A DNA stretch of 64,000 nt, taken from the NCBI RefSeq assembly GCF_012641275.1, contig NZ_JABAIA010000004.1, forward strand, positions 310,001 through 374,000. Direction: 5' to 3'. The translations under genes were made by a program, and so were the position numbers. Positions 1-8,622 of this stretch are shown one piece after another. This DNA is from Chitinophaga varians (GTDB taxonomy: Bacteria > Bacteroidota > Bacteroidia > Chitinophagales > Chitinophagaceae). Every line of letters starts with the position of its first letter. Within the stretch, counting starts at the first letter, position 1. The notes beneath the pieces were generated by a model. That model was not told the origin of the DNA and searched no databases. It saw only the letters and a list, made by a program, of their open reading frames with translations.

Positions 1-35
1 CAGAGACGAATTTCACCAATAATTAAGCGCTTGTT

Positions 36-374
36 ATGCCGCAGAAAATAACAGAACAGGCCGTCCTGGTGTGCGATAAGGGCGCAGCGCCTTCAAAACT
101 GAAAGTCACCAGCCAGCAATTCTACGAAGTGGAAGGCAAGCTGGTGGCTACAGAGCAGGACAAGGGCGCCGAAGTGAACATCCCCAGCTTCGGCGCCTGT
201 ACCATTACCCGGGGCAAATGTGTGCCTGCGCCCGTCGCCTGGCAGCAGCCCGCGGAAAAAGATACTATCAACGATATGAAACTGCTCACCGAAAAATCTA
301 CCTGCCAATGCGGAGTGGGCGGGAAGATCTCTATACAACATAAAGGCTTCGGGGAAAATCACGAGGTAGCTTAA
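36..374 (+). CDS. PAAR-like protein, DUF4280 family
   Basis: Small 112-residue protein with the DUF4280 layout: an N-terminal CDKGAAPSKL segment, a central FGACT...GKCVP cysteine pair and a C-terminal CQCGVGGKISI segment. DUF4280 proteins are PAAR-like and are known from contractile injection systems (T6SS, extracellular injection particles), where they cap the spike or carry effectors. The regularly placed Cys residues would stabilise the cone or bind metal. No signal peptide is present, as expected for a cytoplasmically loaded spike tip. The gene sits at the window edge, so partner genes would lie upstream and cannot be seen; the downstream DNA holds only decayed coding sequence. The family call is good; the injection-system role is inferred. 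Confidence 0.85.
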   Translation: MPQKITEQAVLVCDKGAAPSKLKVTSQQFYEVEGKLVATEQDKGAEVNIPSFGACTITRGKCVPAPVAWQQPAEKDTINDMKLLTEKSTCQCGVGGKISIQHKGFGENHEVA

Positions 375-796
375 CCAACCAAAAACAGATTTTTTACGTA
401 ACTTATATAACGGGGAGCATTTGCCTCTGCCGGTGATGTAGTATTGCCATCCCTATTTGCCCCGGCCGGGGGCGGATTTTTACCACCCTGCCGAGGTGTT
501 TGCGTTGCTGCCGCGGGGAGCAACACAGTCCACCAACATAGAGAGCGTAATAGCTACCGCCAACGGGCTGATTAAAAAACCCTGGTTATCAGACTATTTT
601 TACAAAACGGAACATCAGCGAACTAAACAGCCAACAGTAACTGTAACTGGTAAATGAAGAAGCACAAACAGATTTGCATTTGAACAGACAGCTGGAAGCT
701 GTATTTATTGCCGGCGAAAATGAAACTGTCACGGGAAGGTATACGGGACCTTTGTCGATTTGATTAATGTTTTATTAAAGCATATCTCATTGGATT
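375..796 (+). other. Gene-poor stretch with possible decayed coding sequence
   Basis: There is no convincing intact gene between the PAAR-like gene and the terminator that follows. One frame is open from a TTG at 457 to 657 (66 codons), and an adjacent frame continues from about 647 to 764 with a protein-like composition (VNEEAQTDLHLNRQLEAVF...). The two pieces look like one reading frame broken by a shift near 650, plausibly the remnant of an effector or accessory gene that followed the spike gene. No family was recognised. Confidence 0.35.
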
Positions 797-828
797 AGCC
801 CAGGGTATTTTATACTTTGGGCTTTTTT
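797..828 (+). terminator. Rho-independent terminator
   Basis: Inverted repeat AGCCCAGGGTAT / ATACTTTGGGCT (stem with one wobble pair) followed directly by TTTTTT on the plus strand. It ends the DUF4280 transcription unit and its decayed tail. The following ~200 bases up to the terpene synthase start are AT-rich and hold no gene that I can see. Confidence 0.8.
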
Positions 829-1031
829 GGCTGCACGGCTACGGCAGCGCCTATACGATTTAGGTAATATGTGATTTTTAGCTATATTAATAAAACAACG
901 ACACATTTTTTCTTAAAATAGCCAGACCATCAGCTTGTACCCTTAGCGATTGGTTAGATCTACACTTTAGAATGCTACCACCTTATTTCATTTCTTATTT
1001 TTTTCTCCTTCACTTTTTAAATCAAATTGTT

Positions 1032-1979
1032 ATGTTAAATCGAAAGTATGCAATGGTCACTATCCCTGGTGACGTTAAAATCAGCGATTATAGTGAAACC
1101 GTACAGGCCAACACAGTGAACTGGGCGCAGGAATTTAACCTGTCGCCTTTTTTTAAACCGTTGAAATGGTACGATCGGGCCCTGTTTGGGGTACAGGCCG
1201 CCCGTGAATATCCCTTTGCCAGCCTGGAACACATTACGTTGGCAGGAGAACTGCTGACATGGCTGTTCACCGTTGATGACAGCTGTGACAGAGGATCGGA
1301 AGACAAAATCAGGGCCGTGCAGATGACTGCCCAGTTGGACGTATTCATCAGTATTTTGCAGGGAAGGATTTACCAGGGCAACGGACAGCTGGAGCTGGCA
1401 CTGGGGAATATTGTTGGTAAGCTGCGGACTATTTGCAGCGACCGGCCTTTCCTGTATCAGCAATTTAGTATCCACATGACAGACTACCTGACCGAATGCA
1501 AGCTGGAAATCAAAATGCAACTTCACCGGCATCGGATGACCATAGAGGATTATTACAGGGAGCGTCCGTTTACCGGCTTTTGCATTATGTATCCGTTGGT
1601 GGCCATGTTTGCCGGATTACGTATTCCAGAGGAGGTGTACACGCACCCTGTCGTTAGAAAAATTGAACTGGAGATCAGTTTGTTGGGTTGCTTATCCAAT
1701 GACCTGCATTCTATTCGTCGTGAGGCGGAACTGGAAGAAGGTGGATTTAACCTGATACTGATTGCCAAGAGGGAACTTGATCTAACAATGGACGATGCCA
1801 TTGAATTTGTCGCGGAGGAACATAGCCGTCATCTGCGGGAATTTGAAACAGCACGTACGCTGCTTCCTGATTTTGGGGACCGTATCAATACACAGCTGGC
1901 GAAATACATTGCCGGTGTATATCAGATCGTGAGAGGATATGATGATTGGGCCGTACTGGACACGGAGCGTTACCGGTAA
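1032..1979 (+). CDS. Class I terpene synthase (TC1)
   Basis: Class I terpene cyclase, which ionises a linear isoprenyl diphosphate (FPP or GGPP) with three Mg2+ and cyclises it in the cytoplasm. Counting from the ATG chosen here (315 residues), the Asp-rich motif is D82DSCD86 and the second metal motif is N223DLHSIRRE231, the NSE triad. The C-terminus ends with the conserved RY pair (DTERYR). Length and motif spacing fit bacterial enzymes. The frame is open 60 bases further upstream, but that extension reads as AT-rich leader with no homology-like character, so the internal ATG is preferred; a further ATG seven codons on is also possible. It converges on the hybrid kinase with directly abutting stop codons (TAA then TTA). 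Substrate and product cannot be told from sequence. Confidence 0.9.
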   Translation: MLNRKYAMVTIPGDVKISDYSETVQANTVNWAQEFNLSPFFKPLKWYDRALFGVQAAREYPFASLEHITLAGELLTWLFTVDDSCDRGSEDKIRAVQMTAQLDVFISILQGRIYQGNGQLELALGNIVGKLRTICSDRPFLYQQFSIHMTDYLTECKLEIKMQLHRHRMTIEDYYRERPFTGFCIMYPLVAMFAGLRIPEEVYTHPVVRKIELEISLLGCLSNDLHSIRREAELEEGGFNLILIAKRELDLTMDDAIEFVAEEHSRHLREFETARTLLPDFGDRINTQLAKYIAGVYQIVRGYDDWAVLDTERYR

Positions 1980-3779
1980 TTACATCAAAGCCCTGTAGGG
2001 CAGGTACTTAGCCAATGCCAGACATAGTTCACCAAAATCAATCGGCTTTTTTAGGAATCCATTGGCGCCGATAGCTACAGCTTCATTTTCAGAGAATGCT
2101 TCGCTGGCACTGACAATTAAAACAGGGATGCTTTTTAAGGCGGAGTGTTCCCTCATCCGCTTTAAAAGCATCTCGCCTGACAATCCGGGCATGTTGAGGT
2201 CGGTAATGACAAGATTGGGATTGTCTGCTATAATACTGGCAATGGCACTGTCGACATTTGCATCTTTGTATAATTTGGCATCTATGCCCCATTTCTTCAG
2301 GAAGCGCATGACCCATCCGGCTCCCATCGCGTCGTCTTCAAACATGGATACCTTTGATTTCCAGAAGATGTTCTTTCCATCTGCGACTTTGTTGAGCTGC
2401 ACAACAGGTTTTTCGCCGGCCTCATAGGGAATCTTTACGAACATGGTTGTCAGCTCAGGGTCGGGCTGTGGCACGATGGAGATTTCTCCTCCAAGCAGCT
2501 CCACCATGTGTTTGGTGATGGCCAGGCCTAATCCGCTGCTGGATTCATTTTCGCTTTTTGCCACAAAGCGCTCAAATGCCGCCTTGGCAATCATAGGATC
2601 TATTTTCCCGGTATTCGTGATTTCCAATGTCCACCAGGCATCAGCTTTTTTAAGCACTACCTTAATCACCGTATTGTTGGTCGTATATTTAATACCATTA
2701 GACAGCAGGTTATTGAAGATTTTGGTGATGATCATTTTATCGCTGTGAATGGCTTGTTTCAGCGCATCATCAATTTCCAGTTCTATCTTAATGCCTTTAG
2801 GGGCGGCCAGATAGGAGTGGGCGGCGATGGTGGAATTGACAAGGCCAAACAGGGAAAAGTCTTCTTTGTTGACTTCAATAAACTTACCGCTTTCAATTTT
2901 GGCGATTTCCAGCACGTGATTGATGATATTGCGGGTAAGTGCAGTGGAACTATAGAGTTGGTCCGCCATTTCGCCACCATGAGGCAGTTGGTATTCTTCG
3001 GCGGAGTCTTCTTCTTCCAGTATCGATAGCTTGTCTTTCTTCAACAGGAATAACTGTGCAATGCTGTATACCACATTTAACGGCGTTCTTACTTCGTGAA
3101 AGACTTCAGACAGATAGGCGGTTTTCCGCTCAGATGCCATTTGAAGCCGGCGGGATTCGGCCAACAGACCATTAATTTGCGCAGCGTAAGACGCCAATAT
3201 GGCCAAAATAATGATCAACAGCGCAATACTCGTTGACCAGCGCATGATGGTGGTGGTGCTTTTGCTGAATTCCAACGGAGTGACGAACCGGAGGTAGGCA
3301 TTCGAGATAATATAGACCACCATGGCCAGACATCCTATTACTCCATATAAGAGCGCTTTGTTTTTTTTATAAAGTACAAAGGAAGATATCAGATAGAATG
3401 TCATCACCGTCATAAACGCCAGCAGCATTTCAAGGGAAATGCCTTCACCCAGTACAGTAGACCAATAGCCGATAAAAGCCACATTCGTGATCAGCATTAC
3501 CAGTACTGCCCGAAAAAACTGTCTTTTTTGATTCAGCAAAACTACACCCAGAAAACAAAGTGTTTCCAGTGGAACACCGATTAAAAACAAGGGGCTTCGT
3601 TTGAGGGAGTAAAAGTACCCACCAATACCAACAACTAACAAGGCGAAGACGATTGCAATGACGTTTAGGGATATGGCTGAGCGTCTTGCCACCTCTTTTT
3701 CGTCGACGTACATGCCTGCTACCGGTTGTAACAGCATTTGTTTGGTCACGTCAGACATCGTAATACGCTCTGGTTTCAT
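1980..3779 (-). CDS. Hybrid histidine kinase with membrane sensor and receiver domain (HK1)
   Basis: About six hydrophobic segments (residues ~35-200 from the chosen start) precede a HisKA domain with a canonical H-box, FHEVRTPLN (His228). A HATPase_c domain follows (NNLLSNGIKYT N-box, SSSGLGLAITKH G2 region; the G1 Asp is replaced by Asn, ITNTGKID). A C-terminal receiver domain has D527 in ITDLNMPG and the conserved Lys in FLKKPID. No periplasmic ligand domain and no DNA-binding output are present, so it must pass phosphate to a separate protein or act through the receiver. The frame stays open 61 codons upstream, but the start MKPERITMSDV is preferred because the extra stretch is not protein-like. 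It is divergent from the P450 and convergent with TC1, so a role in controlling the terpene locus is an inference from position. Confidence 0.9.
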   Translation of the reverse strand: MKPERITMSDVTKQMLLQPVAGMYVDEKEVARRSAISLNVIAIVFALLVVGIGGYFYSLKRSPLFLIGVPLETLCFLGVVLLNQKRQFFRAVLVMLITNVAFIGYWSTVLGEGISLEMLLAFMTVMTFYLISSFVLYKKNKALLYGVIGCLAMVVYIISNAYLRFVTPLEFSKSTTTIMRWSTSIALLIIILAILASYAAQINGLLAESRRLQMASERKTAYLSEVFHEVRTPLNVVYSIAQLFLLKKDKLSILEEEDSAEEYQLPHGGEMADQLYSSTALTRNIINHVLEIAKIESGKFIEVNKEDFSLFGLVNSTIAAHSYLAAPKGIKIELEIDDALKQAIHSDKMIITKIFNNLLSNGIKYTTNNTVIKVVLKKADAWWTLEITNTGKIDPMIAKAAFERFVAKSENESSSGLGLAITKHMVELLGGEISIVPQPDPELTTMFVKIPYEAGEKPVVQLNKVADGKNIFWKSKVSMFEDDAMGAGWVMRFLKKWGIDAKLYKDANVDSAIASIIADNPNLVITDLNMPGLSGEMLLKRMREHSALKSIPVLIVSASEAFSENEAVAIGANGFLKKPIDFGELCLALAKYLPYRALM

Positions 3780-3982
3780 ATTTCGGATATATTGAGGGTC
3801 ATAGATAGACGAACTTCTCCTCCTGCACGTTGTAAGCGGGTATTCATTAAAGGCCTTAGTTTCACTTTTTTGGGTTACGGAATCAGGGTACAGTTTTGTG
3901 GGTAAGATAAATAAAATTATCGAATTTCTAAGTAATTTACCACCAAAGTGATTGTTCAACATTCTCTAATCCATTACTAAAC

Positions 3983-5143
3983 ATGAAAACGCCTTTGAGC
4001 CAACATCCCCTGCATCCGCGTATGCAGGCTGCACTACCTTTTTTCGACACCGGATTCACCCCTTACTATTCAGACCATATTCCCGGCGCCTGGCAGGTGA
4101 CACGTTATGAGGATGTGGTGGCTGTGTTGAGTGACTATGCTACTTTTTCCAGTGAGTACATCCCTAAAACCGATGACAACGTATTTACGCGTAACCTGAA
4201 CGTGACAGACCCGCCGAAACACAAGCACTTGCGGGCGTTGGCCACCAAAGCGTTTTCGCCGGCCATCATCGCCCAGTCCGAAGGCTGGATACGGCAACAG
4301 TGTGAAGAATTGTTGTTGCCACATCTGTCTGCCGGTTCTATTGAATTTGTGGGAGACTTTGCTTTACAGTTGCCTCATCGTGTGATCTCCCGGCTGCTGG
4401 GCGTACCGGATGCCGAGGTGGAGAAGGTAAGACAATGGATCATTGCGGTGGCAGGCGATCCACGGGTCATAGGGGTGGAGATTTTCGGCCGCTCCATGCA
4501 GGAAATGAGCATCTTTTTCTCTGACCTCATTCAGAAACGGACCGCGCATCCGCAAGACGACCTGATTTCACAGCTGATCACTTCCGAAGTGGAAGGTAAC
4601 AGACTGGAAACGATGGACGTGATAGCGATGTGCGTAGCTATTTTCCTGGGAGGTTATGAAACCACGAAGAGCTCCCTGGCCAATGCCATGTATATCTTCT
4701 CCCAGCTGCCGGACATTCAGGCGCACCTGGCGGGGCATACGGAAGATATTCCGAAGGCGATCACGGAAGCATTGCGGGTATTGTCGCCGGTAAAAGGATT
4801 TCCGAGAATAGCTGCGAAGGACACCATGGTTTCCTCCGCAGCCATTAAAAAAGGTGATCTGGTAAATGTCTCTGTGAGCACAGCGAATAAAGATGAAGCT
4901 GTTTTCGCAAATCCGGACGCTTTTGATATGGACCGTTCCAACCTCAACCAGGCACTGAGTTTCGGGCATGGTATCCATTATTGCCTGGGTGCGCCGCTGG
5001 CCAGGGTGGAAACACGGATTGCTTTTGAAACGATCTTCAGCCATGCGCGGGTACGGCTGGCGTCGGCCGTGGAGCCGGAACCTGAAATCAGCGCGCTGGT
5101 ATACAGTTTAAAAAGCCTGCCGCTGGTATTAGACAAGATCTAA
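3983..5143 (+). CDS. Cytochrome P450 (terpene-locus oxidase)
   Basis: Soluble bacterial P450 of 386 residues, which uses a ferredoxin or flavodoxin electron supply to oxidise a small hydrophobic substrate. Visible motifs are the I-helix oxygen-activation segment G223GYETT228, the K-helix ExxR (E262ALR265) and the heme loop FGHGIHYCLG with the thiolate ligand Cys334. Length and the NVTDPPKHKHLR C-helix motif match the CYP1xx-type bacterial enzymes that hydroxylate terpenes. No redox partner gene is nearby. It lies between two terpene synthases and its last 15 bases overlap the 3' end of TC2 on the other strand, so oxidation of a TC1 or TC2 product is the likely role (inference). Confidence 0.95.
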   Translation: MKTPLSQHPLHPRMQAALPFFDTGFTPYYSDHIPGAWQVTRYEDVVAVLSDYATFSSEYIPKTDDNVFTRNLNVTDPPKHKHLRALATKAFSPAIIAQSEGWIRQQCEELLLPHLSAGSIEFVGDFALQLPHRVISRLLGVPDAEVEKVRQWIIAVAGDPRVIGVEIFGRSMQEMSIFFSDLIQKRTAHPQDDLISQLITSEVEGNRLETMDVIAMCVAIFLGGYETTKSSLANAMYIFSQLPDIQAHLAGHTEDIPKAITEALRVLSPVKGFPRIAAKDTMVSSAAIKKGDLVNVSVSTANKDEAVFANPDAFDMDRSNLNQALSFGHGIHYCLGAPLARVETRIAFETIFSHARVRLASAVEPEPEISALVYSLKSLPLVLDKI

Positions 5144-6130
5144 CGCCACGTGGCCATATTCAAAGTTGTACCGTGCTGTTTCCCGGTAGCTCCAGTCCAT
5201 GTTGCCACGCAGAATAGCGCCAAGAATGCGGACATACTTTTTCACAGCAGCATCGTAGGCGCCGAAGGAGGGGAGCTGGGCAGACACTTTTTCGAACTGT
5301 CGCATTTCCTGGTCATGCAGGGCTGCTGCCTGTACAATGGCCTTTTCCAGCGAAAGTTTCCTTTCAGCTTTCATGATCAGCACCATGTTATGCTGGTCGC
5401 CATGGTCCAGTTCCTTCGACAGGGAAAAGAGATCGTTGGCCCAGCATACCAGGTTGCGCGCCAGCACCACTAATTCCGTCACTGCCGGATGTTGAAGGAT
5501 ATCGGCCGGCAGTGATATCTCTTCTATCACTTCAATCATGTCTGTACTGACATGCGCCGCTCCGAGGTATTGCCTCCTCTTGTAAAACTCAGCTACGGAC
5601 GGGAGCTGACCGGTTTGAACGTTACCATATTCCCACAATCCTGCGGCAAACATTTTATGCAGGCTTTCCACGAAATGGCGTTGCCATTCGGGCGTGCTGA
5701 TGGCCTTGAAACGGATCCATACGTCCGCCAGCGCCGCCATGACGCCGGTATCGCCTGCTTTGGGCGGTTGCGGGTCTGACAGGATCTGTTTACAGGCCGC
5801 TACGAAACTTTCAAAGTTTAAACGGGACTGTATCAGTTCATCGCGCTCTATCTGGTTGTCCATGGCGTCGTCCATCACAAATAAAAGCACGTTGGCATCG
5901 TTGGCCAGCTTCAGCTGGTCCAGCCCGCATTCGGGATAAAACCGGGCAGTCATCATTCCAAAGTTGTCATCCAGGTATTTTTCGTAACTGCTGTCTGTGT
6001 GCAGTGCAAATCTCTTTACCCACGCATTGGTGTGGTCGATGGCATGTTGGTAGTTTGGATTGATCGCTGGCTCAATAGGGCAGTAGAGGATTGGAAGAAT
6101 TATTGCATTCATATCACATAATTTGGACAT
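5129..6130 (-). CDS. Class I terpene synthase (TC2)
   Basis: Second class I terpene cyclase, 333 residues. The Asp-rich motif is D87DAMD91, the NSE triad is N232DLFSLSKE240, and an RY pair lies near the C-terminus (ETARYNFE). The spacing of ~145 residues between the metal motifs is standard for bacterial sesqui- and diterpene synthases. It differs widely from TC1, so the two probably make different skeletons. A second ATG six codons in (MNAIIL) is an equally plausible start, and it would leave more leader after the palindrome just upstream. It follows HK2 on the same strand with ~54 bases between, suggesting a shared transcript interrupted by that palindrome. The tail overlaps the P450 tail by 15 bases. 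Confidence 0.93.
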   Translation of the reverse strand: MSKLCDMNAIILPILYCPIEPAINPNYQHAIDHTNAWVKRFALHTDSSYEKYLDDNFGMMTARFYPECGLDQLKLANDANVLLFVMDDAMDNQIERDELIQSRLNFESFVAACKQILSDPQPPKAGDTGVMAALADVWIRFKAISTPEWQRHFVESLHKMFAAGLWEYGNVQTGQLPSVAEFYKRRQYLGAAHVSTDMIEVIEEISLPADILQHPAVTELVVLARNLVCWANDLFSLSKELDHGDQHNMVLIMKAERKLSLEKAIVQAAALHDQEMRQFEKVSAQLPSFGAYDAAVKKYVRILGAILRGNMDWSYRETARYNFEYGHVALDLV

Positions 6131-6138
6131 ATCAAGTT

Positions 6139-6164
6139 ACGGCTAAATATTAATATTTAGCCGT
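6139..6164. promoter_or_regulatory. Perfect 26-bp palindrome between HK2 and TC2
   Basis: The 26 bases are an exact palindrome with half-site ACGGCTAAATATT. It begins 9 bases upstream of the first possible TC2 start codon and 20 bases after the HK2 stop. As DNA it looks like a dimer-binding operator; as RNA on the minus strand it would fold into an ~11-bp hairpin that could attenuate read-through from HK2 into TC2. It has no U-tract of terminator type. Confidence 0.7.
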
Positions 6165-6184
6165 CGACGTTATAATTGCCCGCT

Positions 6185-7939
6185 TTAGTGACCCGCTTCC
6201 GTGACGAGCCTGCTGGACAAAAAAGGTAGTAAGGCATAGTATAATTGTTCCAGCATAATGGGTTTGGAAAGGAATCCTTCGCCATGGGTCCTGGCCGCCG
6301 CAATCTCTGCTGTATCTGCATTTCCGCTGATAAAAATCACCGGGACATGGCGCAGCAGGTTGTCCTTGCGGATCTTTCCAAGCAGGGCCATACCAGATAT
6401 TTCGGGCAGGTAGTAATCGAGCAATATTACGTCGGGCATAATTTCGTGAGCTTTTTCCAGCGCTTCGGCGGATGAGGCGGCGAAAGCGGTGGTACAGCCT
6501 AATCGTTTTAGTTGCAGTTCAGCCAGTAGCCGGTTGCTGTGGTCATCGTCCACGCAGAGCACTTTGGCGCCGTAGAATTTCTCAAATTCATTCGGCTGCT
6601 GCGGCTGTGATTTCCGGCTGTTATCGGCCACCATCGGGATGCTCAGCCGGAAGGTGCTGCCTTTGCCGGTTTCGCTGGTGGCGGTAAGGGTACCGCCCAG
6701 CGTCTCGGCTATTTTCCGGGAGATAGGCAGGCCAAGGCCGGTGCCTTCCCCGGGTTTGGAACCGGTGATATATAAATCGAAAATTTTGTCCAGCTCTTCG
6801 GCGGGAATGCCTTTTCCTTCGTCACTCACTTCCAGGATAAAATACCGGTCGGTAGCACGGGCGGTGATGGTAATGGCGCCGCCGGGACAGGAAAATTTAA
6901 TCGCGTTGGTGAGCAGGTTGCTCAGTATCCGTGTGAGCAGGGCGGCATCTGACACAATGCGACCGGGGATGCCGGCGATCTTTACCTGCAGCGGTACCGG
7001 CGAAACGTACTGGTAGCTGTCCAGCTGCTGATAAAGCCATTGCCGTACGGAAAACGGCGCCGGTTGCGGCACATTGTATATGCCGGCTTCAATACGGGCG
7101 GTGTCCAGCACTACGTTGGTCATGTCGAGCATATTGCGGGAAGAGGCGTACAGTGCGCGGATCACATCGGTAGACACCTGTATGTGGTCAGGCATGCCTT
7201 CATCTTCCGCCTGCAATACCAGTTCATGCGCCAGACCGTAAATAGGGTTCAGCTGCGTACGGTAGTCGTGTGACAGGGAGTTGAGATAGGTGGTTTTATA
7301 GCGGTTGGCCTGGTCCAGCGCCAGGGTCCGTTCTTCCACCAGCTGTTCCAGTTCGCGGTTGCTTTTATTGACGGCCCGCTCGTAGAAGTAGAGCAGGAGC
7401 GCGTTCATCAGCAATACCGCCCCGGCCGCGAAGAAATATACCAGCCGGTTGTTGCTGATGCTCAGTGGCAGCGGGTCTATCAGATTGCCATACCAGATCA
7501 CTTTCAGGATAACCGTTACCGTTAACACAAAGGTGATGGCTGCCCATTTATAGCGGCTGGATTTGATGATCAGCAGAGCAGCGCCGCAGAGGAAAACGGC
7601 GAGCGCTTCTATGTTGATGGCCGGTCCCAGCAGCGCGCCGTAGTACATAGCGCTGAAGGACTGCAGTATAAAGATGGTCAACAGGGCGGAGTTGGTTTTG
7701 CCGACCTTGTTAAACAACGGCACGCCCAGGTAAATAATGGCCATCGCGTAACCGACGCCGGAGATACGAATTTCGTGTGCTGTGTTCCATAAAACCGTAG
7801 AGATCAGGAAACACAGGAAAGAGGTTAATAAAGCCAGGGAGTTAAGGATGATAATGACACGCTTGCTGTTTAACGGAAGCGGTGCCCCATCTGTACCAAG
7901 GAATGGAAGAGTTTTCAACAGGCGCCATAATCTACGCAT
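6185..7939 (-). CDS. Hybrid histidine kinase with membrane sensor and receiver domain (HK2)
   Basis: 584 residues with the same plan as HK1: multiple transmembrane segments (~27-185), a short coiled linker (NRELEQLVEERTLALDQ), HisKA, HATPase_c (NLLTNAIKF, DEGKGIP, GTGLGLPISRK) and a receiver domain with D508 in VILLDYYLPE and Lys in FLSKPI. The H-box is unusual, SHDYRTQLNP with His224: the usual Glu after His is Asp and the usual Pro after Thr is Gln. The acidic residue needed for phosphotransfer is conserved in kind, so kinase activity is likely retained. It lies directly upstream of TC2 on the same strand. HK1 and HK2 each border a terpene synthase, which suggests dedicated sensory control or duplication within the locus. 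Confidence 0.9.
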   Translation of the reverse strand: MRRLWRLLKTLPFLGTDGAPLPLNSKRVIIILNSLALLTSFLCFLISTVLWNTAHEIRISGVGYAMAIIYLGVPLFNKVGKTNSALLTIFILQSFSAMYYGALLGPAINIEALAVFLCGAALLIIKSSRYKWAAITFVLTVTVILKVIWYGNLIDPLPLSISNNRLVYFFAAGAVLLMNALLLYFYERAVNKSNRELEQLVEERTLALDQANRYKTTYLNSLSHDYRTQLNPIYGLAHELVLQAEDEGMPDHIQVSTDVIRALYASSRNMLDMTNVVLDTARIEAGIYNVPQPAPFSVRQWLYQQLDSYQYVSPVPLQVKIAGIPGRIVSDAALLTRILSNLLTNAIKFSCPGGAITITARATDRYFILEVSDEGKGIPAEELDKIFDLYITGSKPGEGTGLGLPISRKIAETLGGTLTATSETGKGSTFRLSIPMVADNSRKSQPQQPNEFEKFYGAKVLCVDDDHSNRLLAELQLKRLGCTTAFAASSAEALEKAHEIMPDVILLDYYLPEISGMALLGKIRKDNLLRHVPVIFISGNADTAEIAAARTHGEGFLSKPIMLEQLYYALLPFLSSRLVTEAGH

Positions 7940-8622
7940 ACATTCGTTATGGGTTTTTTATCGGGTCAAAGTTATCAATTGAGGGTCTTGATTGCAATGA
8001 TGCCATTACTTTCGTTTTACAGGGTACCGGTGTGTTACCTGATTATAAGGTTTTCTGAACAGTTGTACATCGTTGTAGTAAGTCTTGGATACAAGATACG
8101 AAATTGATAAATTTTTTTAGTTATTTATTTAATAATTCATAACAATCGGAAGCTGGATAAGTTCTGTAAGGCGTGAATGGGAGAGGTATTTCCGCAGCGG
8201 ACCAACCTTCTTCCAAAATCCCGGGTGTACATTTTAAAATTTTGAATATCTTTGCGCCCGTTAATTTTAACCAATATCCCCAATTGCTAAGCCGTTACCC
8301 CTTTTGTCCATTCGATATCAACCCGCGTAAACCACAACGACTGTATGTATCAGACTGAAAATCAGTATTTCCCACGTAATGCTAATGTCCCGTTGCCAGT
8401 GTGGACCACACCTGTGGCCAGCTGCTATACTATGATCCCGGAAGATGATATGGCTTACCCGCGAGGCCAGTCTGTAATTTTAAGCGTATAGCCGTTGCCG
8501 GCAGATAACTGTCCCGTATAAACGTTTTCCTGATAAAAATCTTGTTCTTCTAAATAAACAGGGCATGAAAATGCACCGGAGCTATGTGTTCCGGTAAAAC
8601 CTGTGGCTGTTAATTCGATAGT
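7940..8622. other. Long intergenic region before the adhesin gene
   Basis: About 680 bases without a firm gene. The first part is AT-rich and would hold the HK2 promoter (minus strand). A plus-strand -7 element, TATCTTTG, lies at 8247-8254 in the context aatatctttgcgcccg, closely like the promoter of the tRNA gene in this window, although no TTTG lies at the right upstream distance. A short plus-strand reading frame (8345-8491) follows it and is listed separately. The remainder leads to the adhesin start. Confidence 0.5.
8345..8491 (+). CDS. Possible 48-residue small protein
   Basis: ATG-initiated frame encoding MYQTENQYFP...SVILSV, placed about 90 bases downstream of the TATCTTTG element. 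The composition is protein-like (mixed hydrophobic, Tyr, Pro) but no family, signal peptide or membrane segment is apparent. It could equally be leader sequence of the adhesin transcript. It is reported because it is the only short frame that follows the candidate promoter. Confidence 0.2.
   Translation: MYQTENQYFPRNANVPLPVWTTPVASCYTMIPEDDMAYPRGQSVILSV

Noticed and set aside
8173..8358. 61-codon plus-strand frame before the adhesin
   Set aside because: It spans the TATCTTTG promoter element and its translation has no protein character; the 8345-8491 frame after the element is the better, though weak, candidate.
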